Assembly (NCBI GenBank): GCA_010093605.1 | Contig: MU004202.1 | Coordinates: 445,560 to 509,559 of the forward strand | Direction of reading: 5' to 3' | Origin: Lophium mytilinum | Taxonomy: Eukaryota; Ascomycota; Dothideomycetes; Mytilinidiales; Mytilinidiaceae | Length of the DNA: 64,000 bases | Part shown: piece by piece, positions 9,938-24,200 of the stretch | Layout of the letters: each line of letters opens with the position of its first letter | Numbering within the stretch: position 1 is the stretch's first letter | Program-made: the position numbers and the translations under genes | Notes under the pieces: generated by a model | What the model saw: the letters and a program-made list of their open reading frames with translations, nothing else | Told to the model about the DNA's origin: nothing | The model's database searches: none

Positions 9938-12900
9938 TAAAGTAGCTACCCTTCTAGCTTCTAGAAGTTTCTAGAAGTACTCTTTTCTACCTACCTATAT
10001 ATATACCTAGCTAATTTAATAGGCTAAAATTTTAATATATAAATCTAATACCCTCTATATTAATATAAGAGAGGCTTAAAAGAAGGCTTTATAACCTTAT
10101 AGTAAGGACTCTATATACCCCGCTAATTAGATTTAGAGGCGCGCAGGCCCTATATACCTACTTACTATTACGTATAACTAACTAATATAAGCGTAGTTAC
10201 TTTCTACTAATAGAGTAAGAACTATATATACCTTATTAGTAATAGGCTAGCGCGTAGGCCCTATATATCTACTTACTACTATTATATATAACTAACTAGT
10301 CTATATATAGTTATTCTATTTTTATTTACTAATTAAAGGTAGCCGCTAAGTATAGTACTAGCTACCCTAGAAAGTACGCCTACTTTTAAGCTTTTATAGA
10401 GGACCTATACCCTCTATCTTATACTAATTTTTCTTATTAGATAGTTAATAAACGCTTACTAGTAAAGATATAAATAACGCCCCTAAGACTAGCTATACTA
10501 AGCTATAGTAGGAAAGCTCTAACTCTATATAGTATAGCTATACTAAGCACACAGTCTATAGATTTACCTTCCAGCGGTAACCCTAATAAGTATCTAGTTA
10601 TCCTTAGTTATACTTCTACTCTTTCTTCTTCTAGCTTATAAGCTACTTAGTCTACTTTTATATCTAATTCTTAAGAAGCGTATAAGCTTAACTACTAAGA
10701 AAAGAAAGCCGCCTATAAAATAGGCGGCGGAGAAGTATTATAATATTAATTAACTATAACTCTAGAAGCTCTTACTACATGCGCTAAGAAATTTAGTAAC
10801 CTAGAACTAGATATTTACCTTCTACTAAATTAATTTAGTACTAACCTACTATAGAGCTAAGCCTAATATAACCTTACTAACTCTACTAAGTAGAATACTA
10901 ATAATAACGCCTACGCATAAGAAGGTAAAGATAAAGATAAAGAAGACTTTAAGTTATTTACTAAAATATCTACACCTTATACTATCTAATTTACTAAACC
11001 TCTAGTTAATCTAACTACCCTATTCTTCTTCTAAATTCTAATTACCTCTAAGGACTAGGCCTAGGCTATTACTTCTACTACTAATACTATTATAATTCTA
11101 AATACCTACCTTAATCTTACCTCTTAAAACTAATCTAATATAGCTAACGCAGGCGCTAGCTCCGCTAAAACTAGCGGCCGTCCTGCTAATTAATAATAGT
11201 CTCTTCTTATAGATAATAATAACAGTATAGTCTTTACTATTAACTACACTAGTAATAGTTAAACTATTAATATTACTATTAATAATATAGAGAAGCTCTA
11301 TAATATAGCTTAAGATAAATATATTAGTATTTATACCGCACTACTTAACTACTACTAAAAACTAGGTAAGTTGTATAAAGATATTTAGAATATAATAGTA
11401 GCTATTTAATAGAAAGATAATAAGATTATATAACTTTAAGAATAATAAGGCGTAAGTACATAAGATAGTGCTGCGCTTAGTAATCTTAAAGACTAATATA
11501 CTAAACTCTATTATTAAGTAGCTAAGATATATGCTAATACTAAGGACTTTACTAATAAACGTAACTATCTTACTAAGTAGCTAGCGGATAAGTATAAGAA
11601 GAATAACGCCTAGGCTATTCTTATTACTAAACTAAGTGTTAAAATTAAAGGCCTTACTACTAAAGTAGCTAAGGTTATATTTTACTAAGATTAGTATTAA
11701 TAATAGCATAATACCTTTTATACTTAAGGTATAGAGTATAAAAAGAAGTATTAATAAGCTCTATAATAATAGCCCTAAGCGCGCTCTTAGTAAGATAACA
11801 CTACTAACTAAGGTAACTACAGCTACATCTCTAATAAAGGCGATGCGGATAATTCTTCTAACTATAATTAGTTTACCTAGCCTAACTTCTTATATAATTT
11901 AAACGCCTAACTTACTACTAGCCTACACTAACTCTATACTAAGTTCCGCGACCTATAGAAGTTTAAAGAATATAATAATTAGTCTAAATATAAATTATAG
12001 AAGGCCTACACCTATACTATTTTCTATAATAAGCCTTAGAACTTCCGCAATAAATAAGCTAAGCTTAAGTATATTAAATTATACTATATAGAATACGCTA
12101 AGAGTATTATATATAGCTATACTTAATAGAACTGCCCTATAAATAATAACTTTAAAATAATTAAAGAAATATTTAAGGTAATAGACCTCTATTTTATAAT
12201 TAAAGATAAAGCTATAGCTATAAATAATAAGCTCTATAGCTAATAGGCGTTTATAAAGTATAATAAGAAATAAACTATCTTTCTTCTTTAATTCTAAGAA
12301 ATAATATCTATAGATACTAATAAGGAAATAGAGTTTATTAACTAGAAAGAATAGCTTAAGCGCCTTATTACCCCTAAACTTAGAACTTAGGTTTTTAGCG
12401 TAGCTAATAACTATATATTCTAGCTAGAACTAGTTACCGCTATTAACCGCGCAGTATTATATATTGCTAGCAAGCGTAAGCGCGCCTATAAATAATAATA
12501 TACTAATAGCCTATTATAGAATAATAGTAATAGATTAGAATATACTAATAAGCTATTTACTAAGAAGTCTAATTATAGCTTCTAGAACTTTAACCGCAAC
12601 TCTAAGATATATTTATTACGCTCTATTATAGATAATAGCTTACGCCGCTAAGACTATAATAGCAATACCCGCTGCATTTATCTCCCTCCTGCAGTAACTA
12701 AAGTACTTAGTAAATAGAATAAAAACGTCTATTATAACTACCTTAAGATAGAATATTATATATTAGACCGCGACTATTTCTATATAAAAAACGCCCCTCC
12801 CTCTAAGGAGATAGTATAATAATACCTTATCTATTTTTAGAAAGAACTAGATCTAAAGCTCTCTATAATCTACTATATAGATAATTCTATATCTAATATT

Positions 12901-15900
12901 AAGCTTAGTAACGCCCTAGCTACTATTAACTATAATAGCAGTAATAATAACGCCGCATAAGAAAACTCTTTAGATAGTAAGGATTTTCCCTAGGCTCTAA
13001 CTATAGTTATAGTTAGAGTCTAGTAGGTATTTATCTAAGTATACTAGTCGCCCGCATTTAAGAACTAGAGTAACTACCTTTTAAGCTAGATAAACTCTAG
13101 CTCTCTATCTATACTATTAACTCTTCTAAAGAAGTTATATAAGATAGATAACTTAACTTTAAGTATAGAATTTACACCCCTAGTACTACTACTACGCTAG
13201 CTACTATTATAAATAGTTGCTACTTAACTAATATAGAATACTTATACTTAGCCTTTATCTTCTAAATATTTATTAAGACCTATAAACCTATATTAATTCT
13301 AATTACTAAACTAATACTACTATAGCTTACTAATAGCTAGTTAATACTTATAGTTATATATAAAGCTTAAATTATACTTTTACTTAAATCTTATATTAAG
13401 TATTTATAGTACTATATTACTAACCTTTAAGAATATAATATTATTCTTAGTATACTCTAGTTTAAGCGCTATAAGCTCTATTCTATATAGAGAGAGCACG
13501 CTCTAGACTTTAACTCTAACTACTATGTAAGTTACTATCTATATATAGATAGCTACCGGCGCGTCTAGAGTAATAGCCGCGACTAAGATATTACCTATAA
13601 GAGAAAGAAACTATATAATAGCGCTCTATATAAGATTATTAATTATTACTATAAGCTTAGCTTTAATCTAGATAAAGCTAATAACTTTCTTACTAAATAC
13701 TATAAACTTACCTATAAAGGTAAGAAAGACGCTATTATCTAATTATAGAATAAAGACTTTAATAAGCTTTACTACCTTAATACCTATAAGAATAAGCCCA
13801 CCTATACTAGTACCGCGGCTAATAATTCTACCCTCTATAGGCTTACTAAGCTTAATAAGGCCTTAGCCTAAGAATAGGCCGCATTTATATTTAATTTATT
13901 TATAATTAACCTAGCTAACTATAGAAAGTTCTTTAATAAAATAAATAGGCCCTTTATTACTAATATAGAAATTAAGAAGCTTCTTCTAAATTAGCTTTAC
14001 TATCTTTATAACGCCTAGAACTCCTAAGTAGCTAATATATTACCTTCTTACTATAATATAGATTATATAATTAAACTTAAACTAGATAGTAAGCTGCCTA
14101 TATATAAGGTCTATAGTCTCTCTAGAGACTAAGCCGCTATTATTAAAGTATTTATTAATAAAATGCGCTCTAAAGGCTTTATCTAACTAAGCTTATTCTT
14201 CTTTACTACTCTAACACTTATTATTAAGAAACCTAAAGGCGGACTTTATATCTATATAGACTATAGAGGACTAAATAATATTATAATTAAAAGCTATAAT
14301 ATACTACCCCTTATTAAAGATATACTTATACTACTAGTAAAAGCTAAATACTATACTAAGCTAGATATTATTAGCGTATTTAACGCCCTATATATTAAGA
14401 AAGGTAATAAGTATAAAATAGCGTTTCTAATATAATAAGGCCTATTTAAATTTATAGTCCTTCTATTTAGCCTATATAACGCCTCTAGCTTATTTTAAGT
14501 ATATATTAATAATACGCTGCGTAAGAATCTAGATTACTACTGCACGGCCTATATAGATAACATACTTATCTTTAGTAATAGTCTAGAGGAGTATAAGAAG
14601 TATATTATCTCTATAGTTATAAGATTAAAAGACGCAGGCCTCTTTCTTAATATTTATAAGTTAGAATTCGCTATTTAAGAGGTTAAGTACTTAAAAGTTA
14701 TTATAGAAGTTAATAGTATTTATATAGATCCTTATAAGGTTTAAATAGTACTTAATTAGCCTACTCTAAGAAACCTTAAAGATATTTAAGCCTTTCTAGG
14801 TTTCTATAACTTCTATTATTACTTTATTACTGGCTATTCTAAATTTACTGCGCCCCTCTCTATACTTACGTCCTCTACTAAGAAGTTATTTAAATTCCTA
14901 TAGAAAGATAATAGAGATAAAGCCTAAGTATTTATACGCATTAAGAAATGCTTCTAAAATGCCCCTTAGCTAGCCCTATAGAATCTAGACTATAAGATAT
15001 AGATTAAGTATAATTTCTTAGACTATATAATTACTATAGTACTTTTATAGATCTAACTAGATAGCACTCTATACTCTATTACCTTTATATTATAATAAAT
15101 AATACTATAGTAGATTAATTACGCTATCTATAATAAAGAACTACTCGCTATTATCTTAGCGTTTAAAGACTAGCGCCCTAAGCTTACTAGCTAAGGCTAA
15201 GAATATAGCAGCCCTATTAACGTTATTTTAGATTATAAGAATCTTTAGACATTTATAATAACTAAGCAACTTAACTATTATTAAGCCTAATAGGCTAAGT
15301 TCTTAGTAGAATTTAACTTTAAGATTATATATAAGCTAGAAAAGCTTAATAATAAGCTAGATCTTCTTACTAGATAACCTAGTAATAAGCCCTCTAAAGG
15401 TAATACTTACTATAAGTATTAAGAATAAGTTATACTTAAACCTATAAACTATAAGCCTAATATATACTACGCTATTAACCTAGCCTATATACTTACTAAA
15501 AGCGCCCTAGAATATATAGTAATAGATCTAGCCTCTATACTTTATAACCTTAGTAAATTTAATTAACTAGATTATACTAATAAGCCCTAACTTATAGTTA
15601 TGCGCACTAGATAAATATAATTACAACTAGAGCCCCTAGATAAGATAAAGGATTCTAGGATAACCTCTATAGTAAGAGATAAGATAAAGAATTCTTCTAC
15701 TAATAATAGATAAGCTTCTAATACTAAGCTATATAACGCATTAAAGCTAGTTCTAACTAGTAATTAAATACTATAATAAGTAAAGAAAGCCTTCTAAGCT
15801 AATTCTATTATATAAGTAATTAAATACGCTAAATAATATAATAAATAATAATTACTAATATAATTCTACTAAGACTATTACTTATAAATTAAGCTAGAAG

Positions 15901-17773
15901 ATTATAATATAATTAATAACTTTCTCTATATTTAGAAGAAGCTATATATACTAGCTATACTAAAGCTATATACTATAATTATCTAATCTATATATAAACC
16001 TAAACTAGCTAGTTATGCTAGAATAACTTCTATATACGCTAGGCTAAGTAATTACTATTACTAGCCTTTTATAATATCTAATATTAATTAGTATATAGAA
16101 GCTTATATAACCTATTAGCGCTTAAAATACTCTAGAGAAGGTAAGTAAGGCCTTCTTTACCTATTACTAATCCCTTACTACTACTAGTATAATATCTTAG
16201 TTAACTTTATTATACTACTACCTATCTATAAATAATAGGGTAGGTAATATAAGCATATTATAGTTATAGTTAATTAACTCTTTAAGAAAAGAAAGTTTAT
16301 TCTATTAGACTCTATAGAAGTTAAACTAGTTATTTAAGCCTTTATTAAATAGGTTTAGCATAAAGAAGGCTACCTATATACTATTATCTTAGACCGCGGC
16401 GCCTAATTTATTTTCTATTTCTAGAAACGCCTCTACGCTTGCATTAGTACGTTACTAAAGCTCTTATTATTATTTTACCTAGAGATAGATAGATAGACTA
16501 AGATTATAAATATAGCTTTAAAGTAATACCTATAAGCCTATATTAATTATAAATAAGATAACTAGGTAGACCTACTATCTATTACTAAGTTTAAAGCTAA
16601 TTATAATAAGATAATAATAGGCGTGTTACTATTTATAGTAATAAAGGGCTATAATCCGCGTTCTAGACTTAAGCCTACTAATAATAGCGTTAAACTAAAA
16701 GGGCCTTAGAAGTCCCTATAAGAGAAAGCTAATATACTTACTAAGCGCATTAATTACCTACAGCTATTTCTTCGCGATAAACTTATATAGATATAAGCTT
16801 ATTAAGCTTACTATATAAACCTTAAATATAAACCTACTCCTAAGCTTAAGATAGAAGATAAGGTAATACTTAATGCGCATAATATTAAAACCTAGCGCCT
16901 AAATAAGTCCTTAGACTATAAGTAACTAGAACCCTATAAAATTACCCGCGTTATTAATAATAGTACTTATAAGCTTACGCTACCTTAAACTATAAAAGAA
17001 CTATTTAATATCTTCTATCTATAGCTACTTTATAGAGTTACTTATAAGCTACTTAAAGAATAAATATATAATAAGCCTAGCCTAGTTAAAGTTAATAAAG
17101 AAGGTTTTAAATAATAGGACGTTAATAATATTATTAACTTACATATTAATAAAGCAATAATTAATCTAGCTATAGGCCTTAAAGAACACCTCTAATATAA
17201 AATTAGATATACTAGTTACCTAGACTAGAATGCTAAATCTAAGTAGGAGTTATATAAAAGTATATTTAATTACCCCGATATTATAATAGACTACTATTAT
17301 TAATACTCTAACGCCGCCGGCCCTTATAAATCTTTTAAGAAGCCTAAGTACTAGAAACCCCTACTAGCTATAATTATATTAAGACTATAGGAGTAGGCGC
17401 TTAAACTAGATATTACTAAAGCTAACCAGCGCTAGCTAGCTAAGCAATTACTAACGCTATTAGAAGACGCTAACCTAGCGGACTACTAGGTAATAGGTAA
17501 TATAAAGGTTTATAAGTTTAACTTCTATACTAATTTATATTACGCCTATATAGTACCTATAGTTTATAATACTATATAAAAAGATAAAGGGAACTATAGT
17601 AAGACTATATAATTATAGTAAGACTACGCAATTAATAGAAGGATTAATTAAAGGACTAGTTATAAAAAGTAATTAATTATAAAAGAACTACTTACGCATA
17701 GTAAGTATAAAATAGAAAGGCTAAAGTATAATAAAAGGAGCTCTATATATAGTTCCTTTTAGAGGGGGGGTAG

Positions 17774-17993
17774 TATTATAGCTATAATATAACCCCTATT
17801 ATAATATATTTCTAATATATATAATAGCGTTATATGCCCTCTAGCATGTAATTACTATTATATAACTAGGCTTAGCGCTAGCCTCGCCTACCTTTTAGCC
17901 GGCGCTCCGCGCCCTTCTTTCTTTCTTATAGCTACTTTGTCTATATATACTAATATTAGATCTTTTCTTATAATTTACTATTATACTATAATA
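17774..17993 (+). repeat. A1 3' LTR (220 bp)
   Basis: Preceded by a polypurine tract and followed by the target duplication taaag. The same family of LTR recurs in inverted orientation at 25144 and 60333. Confidence 0.88.
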
Positions 17994-17998
17994 TAAAG

Positions 17999-20730
17999 AT
18001 TAGATATAAAAAGTCCTTTTATAGCTAATAGTCTAGAGATATATTTAAGAGAGCTTTAAAATCCCTAACTATAGTAGTACCTTAAGTACCTATTCTTAAT
18101 TTTAGAACTATAATTACGGCTTTAAAGTTAAGTATATATATAATAAGTTAATTAAAATATTATAATATATTTATTTTATATAATTATTACTGCGTAATAT
18201 AGAAGGTCTAGAAACTATCTAGGTAAAGTATAGTATATAATAAAAGATACTGCGCTCCTTATTATATACCTTAAAAATGCTAATTAATACTACTACCTAG
18301 GTATATATAAAGTCTATACTTAGATGCCTAAATACTTAAGTAGTTTAAAAAGAAATAGAAATATAATAGAAGAAGCTATACTAGAGTATTATACTTAAGA
18401 AAACTACTACCTAAAAAAACTACCTAAGAAATTCTACTCTATATTAAATAGCCCTTACTATATATATATACTAATAATAGGCTTATAGAATAAGTAAGAT
18501 AGATTAGCTAAGATTCTAAGACCTAAGGCTAACTTAGAGGCATTCTAGCCGGGGTAAGATACTATACTATTTATTGCTAGTTAGATTATATTTCTTAGTT
18601 ATACTAGCCTTAGTCTTAGAACTAAACTCTTAGCGGGCCTTAATTACTAAATTATAGAAATAGATATTATAGTAATCTTTATATATGCCTATATACTTAA
18701 AGAACTTTATAAGATTTATATTACTATTAAGGTAGTTATAAAGAAATAACTTATTATTATTCTAATTAATATTTAACTTAATATAGCTATAGAAATTAGT
18801 ATAGATATCTAGTACTATTAGAACCTATCTAGAAGTCTTAAAAATTATAAGAGATAATATACTCTATATAAACTAATTAATAATAGAATAGAACTCTATA
18901 ATTAAAATCTACCTGCTAAAAAAGAGAAATATAAATTTAAAGTTCTTAATTATATAGTTCTATTAAAAGTACTCTAGTATATATTACTAGCGCTTTTATA
19001 GTCTAAAATCTTTATTTAATTAGAGTAGGGCTATAATATAGGCCTTTAAATATATTTAGTAATTATATATAAGTATATATAAAGAGAACTTACTTTATCT
19101 ATAACTAGGGATATATATTACTAGTTAGAATAATTCTTTTTAATCTTCTTATAGTACTTAGATATTATCTTTAAACTTAGATTCTCTAGATTCTAGTTCT
19201 TTCTATAAGCCCGCGTAATAATTATATCTTACTTAGTATAATAGTACTATTAACTAAATACTTAATATATTTTAGTTTTAAGGCGCTTAAAGAACCCCTT
19301 TATAGTATCTTTATATAAGTTAAGATTTAGGTTATTATAGTCTAGTTCTAGGGAGGGTAGGCCTATTATATAAGAATTAGTAGGCCGGGGAGTATTCTTT
19401 CCGGGAGGCTTTATAGTTTTTATAGGTTAGAGGTAGAGAGTTAGCTTAGATAATAGAGTGCTAGTATTAGCCTCTTCTTCTATATTATTAGTATTATCTA
19501 GCGGCGTTTTAACTAGTATCTTAATCTTAGAAAGCCTCTATAATATAAATCTACTAAATTAGGGGTTAATTCTATAGTATAGGCTTTACGCTATACTAGC
19601 TTATATTAAATTAGATATAGATATCTATATAGCTAATTCCTTCTTATCTATCTTATCTTTATCTAGATCTTACTTCTCTAATTTAGAGTTTCTATAGAGG
19701 AGTAGATTATCTACCTTCTTATCTATAGTTTTAAGCCCTTATTTAGTTTAAGTATAAGCTAGAACCTATATAGATATAGGTATATTTCTAGCTACTAAAT
19801 TCTTCTAGATTAAATAACTCTAGAGTATCTAGAAGTCTAGGTCTACTATTCTAGATTATAACCTTATATTTATTATAAGGGCAGGGCGCTTAAAGGGGGA
19901 GGTAGTTTTCTTTAAAGTAGATATTATTATCTTTAGCTTAGGTGTCTTTAACTTTATAGATAGAATTAGGGTCTTAGATTTTAAAGTTAGCTTTAGGGCC
20001 TTAGGCTTTAGAAGAGGCTTTAGGGCCTTAGGCTTTATAATCTTCTTTAGTAGCTAAAAGAGTTAGTTAAATTTATTATATATTTAAGTTAGGTTCTTAC
20101 TATAGTTAGTTCTTTAGCGGCCTTATACTTTATAGCCGTGCCTAGTAACTAAGATAGAGGTAATACCTTACTATTTAATAGAGTAGTTATAGTTTAGTAG
20201 TAGATAGAAATATAATTAAAGATAATTAGGGCGTAATTTACCTTACTAGCTAGCCTATATAATAGGCTACTTAATAAAAGTAAGATATAATTAGATAGAA
20301 TAGGGGTTATAGTAGTTAGTAAATAGAAAGTAGTTAGTTATAGAGTATAGATTATATAGAATTATAAGAGTATAATTAGAAGTAGATAAGATTAGATAAT
20401 ATAGAACCTCCCGAAGGGATATTAAAGTTAGTTTAAAAATTATTTTAATTTAAGAAATATTATAGAATATCTTTAAGATTACTATATAATATTATATATA
20501 TCTTAGTATATATATATACTTAGAATTATAGTTAGGCTTATATATAGAATTATAGTTAAGATAGTAAGATAGTATTATATAATAGTTATATAATAGAGAC
20601 TTATAGTTACTTCTTAAGAGATAAGTATATATAATCTAAAATAGGATTATATAAGGTTACTTAAGATAAAACCCTCTAGGGCGGGGATCTAAGTAGGTAG
20701 ATAGTTAAGTAAGGTAGAATAAGATAGAAG
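17999..20730. other. Unidentified RIP-degraded repeat DNA
   Basis: Continues the DNA into which A1 inserted. On the minus strand, about 20060-19850 reads as a Pro/Lys-rich stretch with very few stops, and contains a near-perfect short direct duplication (tttagggccttaggcttta twice, near 20000-20035). Downstream minus-strand sequence to about 19500 also looks coding. I cannot assign a family and see no LTR or terminal inverted repeat for it. Confidence 0.35.
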
Positions 20731-20830
20731 TAAATATTTAAAGTTATATTAGATATATATTACTTAAATATATCTCTAACTATTTAAGTAACCTTCTATC
20801 TAATATAACCTTAGACCTAAATATTTTAGA
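20731..20830. repeat. Imperfect inverted repeat (hairpin)
   Basis: Two nested pairs of arms: gttatattaga (20743-20753) with tctaatataac (20799-20809), and ttacttaaata (20760-20770) with tatttaagtaa (20781-20791) around a 10-base loop. taaatattt also occurs on both outer sides. Could be a fold-back element or a transposon end; it lies just before the tandem array. Confidence 0.6.
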
Positions 20831-20863
20831 TAGTATATTTTTAAACTATTTTTTATATATAAT

Positions 20864-21292
20864 TTCTACACCCTCTAAATTAGTATATTATTACTATATA
20901 ATTTCTAACTACTTTAAATTAGCCCCTTATTACTATACTATTTCTAACTACTTTAAATTAGGCCCTTTAAGCTATTAAATTTCCAACTACTTTAAATTAG
21001 GTCGCTTTTACTATTAAATTTCTAGCTACTCTAAATTAGGTCGCTTTTACTATTAAACTTCTAGCTACTTTAAATTAGAGCGCTTTACTTATTTAATTTC
21101 TAGACACTTTATATTAGGTTATTCTTGCTATCTAATTACTAGGCACTTTAAATTAGGTTATTCTAGCTATTTAATTTTTAACTACTTTAAATTAGGCTAC
21201 TATAGTTATTTAATTTCTAGGCACTTTATATTAAAGTATTTTTAAAGTATATTTTCTAAGCGCTTTATATTAGAACCTTAGAAAATAGTAAT
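20864..21292. repeat. 39-bp minisatellite, 11 units
   Basis: Units start at 20864, 20903, 20942, 20981, 21020, 21059, 21098, 21137, 21176, 21215 and 21254, an exact 39-base period throughout. The core is ttctaRctactttaaattagg, followed by a more variable half. Units differ from each other widely by substitution, yet no insertion or deletion disturbs the period. Thirty-nine is a multiple of three, so a 13-residue protein repeat is possible but not shown. Confidence 0.93.
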
Positions 21293-24200
21293 TTAAAATA
21301 CTCTTAAGTTTAATATTATATATATAATACTAAGTTAGATTTTCTATATACTAGGTAGTTATAACTCTAGATTACTCTACTAAATACTAAAACGCGTTTA
21401 TATATTTACTCTATTACTAAATACTATAGCCTTATTAGCTATCTATAGGCTATACTTCTATAGGTACTCTTCTATACTATAGAGTCTAATCTTAATACTA
21501 ATATTCTTTACCTTTAGAGTTATTATACTAAGGTTAACTCTAGGTCTATTAGGCCTATTAATGCCGCTATATAAGAAGTAACCGCCTTAAAGTACTACCT
21601 CTAACTCTTCTTCTTTTTCTATTTAAACCTTATAATTAAGTTATAAGAGAATACTTCCTTATATAAGCTATAAATCTCTACCCCTAATTAAAGAATAGAC
21701 GCGTAGATAGTAAATAAATAATTAAATTAGTAGCCTAATTAGATACTATAATTATAAGGCTAATAACTTACTAGTATTTAAAGAGGATTTTAGGCTATAA
21801 GGTAGGGATTTAAATAAATATATAAAGGTAGTTATTACTAATATTAACCTTATAAGTAATATAGATAATAGTAGCTAGTAGTTAGAAAAAGAGGCGCTAT
21901 ATTTTAAGCTTATCTCTAATTCTAAAGACTTAGAATCTAGCTCTTCTTTAGATAAGGCATTTAAAACTAAAGATACTCTTAATTCTAATAAAATATCTAC
22001 TACTACTATAACTTTCTCTATACCTTCTTCTTCTATACCCCCTTTTTCTACTCCCTCTACTATAGTTAATAAGTTGCAAGAAATACTATATAAAGTTTAA
22101 GATAGAGATATAGACCTTTTTTATTTTATACTCTACCTATTCTTTAACTCTATAGAAATCTTATAGAAGTATTATACTATATTTTAATAGCTTATTATAA
22201 GCCTTAAGAATCTTAAATCCCTTTATACTCTTCTAGCTTATATTAAGTAGCTCTATAATTAGGCTAGATTCTAGCTACCTTTTATTAGCATAAGATAATA
22301 GATATTAAAGCTAGACTAACTCTAGCTACTAACTAGTAAGACTCTATCTAAGGATATAGTATTCTTTAATATAGAGGATATACTAATAAAGTTTATAGTA
22401 TCTAATTAGCTAAAGGAGAAAGTTTATTAGGGATTTATATAGTATATAGATGCTTCTTTAAAATTCTACTACTCTACTACTTAGGGTGCATTAGTATATA
22501 GTATATCTAGAGAGTTTATTAGGTACTTTAATAGCTTACCTATTCTACTTTTAGACTTTATATATTATAGATACTCTATAGATAGCTATCTCTACTACTA
22601 GAATCTATAATAGTATCTTAGGTAAGTATATTATATTAGTTAGAACTTCTAAAGCACGTCTAGTAAGTATAGCTAGGTAAAGCTTATAATCTCTCTAGCC
22701 CTTTAATAATAGAAACTCTTAGAAGACTATACTAATATTATATATAGTATTATTACTCCCTATTAGCTAGAACTCTTTATTATACTTAGGTAAGAAGAGT
22801 TTATACCTAAGAATACTATTATTACTTAAGAACCTTCTATTTTTCTAGACTACTAGTATAATATACCTAAAATTAAGAGAGTTATATATCTACGCGTTTA
22901 AAATCCTACTAAGGACTTTATTATTTAGAACCTAATCTATATAAATAGTACTTTATAACCTCTAAGCCTATCTACCTCTATTACTACTAAGTTAGAGATT
23001 ACCTATTTTAGCTAGCATTTTATTATTTTATTATTCCTTAGTAGCTAAATAATCTCTTTTTCTCTTATTACCTATATAGATAAATTTAGGCTATATTATA
23101 ATTATATAGAGCTATATTTAGTATATACTAGACTTTAGCTAGCCTATCTACTTATAAGTAAACTAGAAATACTAGTACTCTTTCTATTATATTAGGCCCT
23201 TTTAGAGTATTATATAAGGATATTATTAGTATACTCTACTATCTCTAGCGCCTAGATAAGGGCATATTTACTACTATTACTAGTTAGTATATATTTCTAT
23301 ATACTTTTACTATAGTTTTTACCGCAGATATAGCTAAGTAGAATAAGAATTAGAATATATATAGGCTAATAGTAAATTACTTCTATAGCTTATATTTAAT
23401 CTATAAAGATAAGTAGTATAATCTTAATTTTAATATTATTTAATTTAGCCGCTATTACTATTAAACTATATAGCTGCAAGAGTAGATTAAAGAAGTCTAA
23501 TTATAAGTAGTAAGGGAGAAGCTTTATAAAGAATTTAGCTTTATAAATAAAGCACCCGCTATTTATAAGATAGTACTAGCGCTTAATATTATTAAGTTCT
23601 AACCTTTAGATTCTACTTACTCTAAATATACTAGCCTTATAAAGTAGGCCTAGTTTCTTCTCTTTAAATATATACTTATAAAGAATAGCTAAGAAGAATA
23701 TACTAGGTAACTTTAACTCTAATAACTTTCTACTAGCTAGTCTTATCTTTAATTACTACTTAAATATCTTAAGTTCTATTAGATAGGTAAGTACGCGCGC
23801 ATTTCTATTATTACACCGCTTATACTCCGGCGATAGCTATAACTAAAATAAGTTAAGAAGAACTTTTAGATAGCTATATCTTCTACTTTTAAGCTCTTAG
23901 TAAGTCTTTTAGTCTATAATATAATTATATAGATATATATATAGATAGCTTATAGCTTTACTATAATTCTATCTCCTTCTATTAGCGCTTTTAATATATT
24001 ATATATTAATAGCGCAATCTATAAAGACTAAGAGTTATAGTAATAACTCTTTAAATACGCTATAAAGAGTATATACCTAAATATTATAAAGAAGAGAAAT
24101 AAAGCTAGCTAATAAGGCTATACTTAATCTATAGCCCCCTTACTTATATTATTCTTCTAAGATAATAGTAATATTAAAAGTAAGGCATCTACCCCCCTTA

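Larger units (their letters stand above)
9718..17993 (+). mobile_element. LTR retroelement A1, Ty3/Gypsy chromovirus, broken
   Basis: An 8,276-bp element with 220-bp LTRs at both ends and a matching 5-bp target duplication taaag (9713-9717 and 17994-17998). Order on the plus strand is gag, protease, reverse transcriptase, RNase H, integrase, which defines Ty3/Gypsy. Approximate parts: gag 10.9-12.3 kb, zinc-knuckle/protease 12.6-13.4 kb, reverse transcriptase 14.0-14.8 kb (LDIISVFNA box near 14360, Y-I-D box near 14555), RNase H 14.9-15.3 kb, integrase 15.8-16.6 kb, chromodomain-like end about 17.2-17.3 kb. A polypurine tract (agaggggggg) ends at 17770, just before the 3' LTR. The element is full length but broken by RIP many times over, and no long frame survives. 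Age cannot be read from LTR divergence because RIP dominates it. Confidence 0.9.

Noticed and set aside
20864-21292. CRISPR-like array
   Set aside because: Units are directly head to tail with no distinct spacers, and the organism is a fungus; it is a minisatellite.
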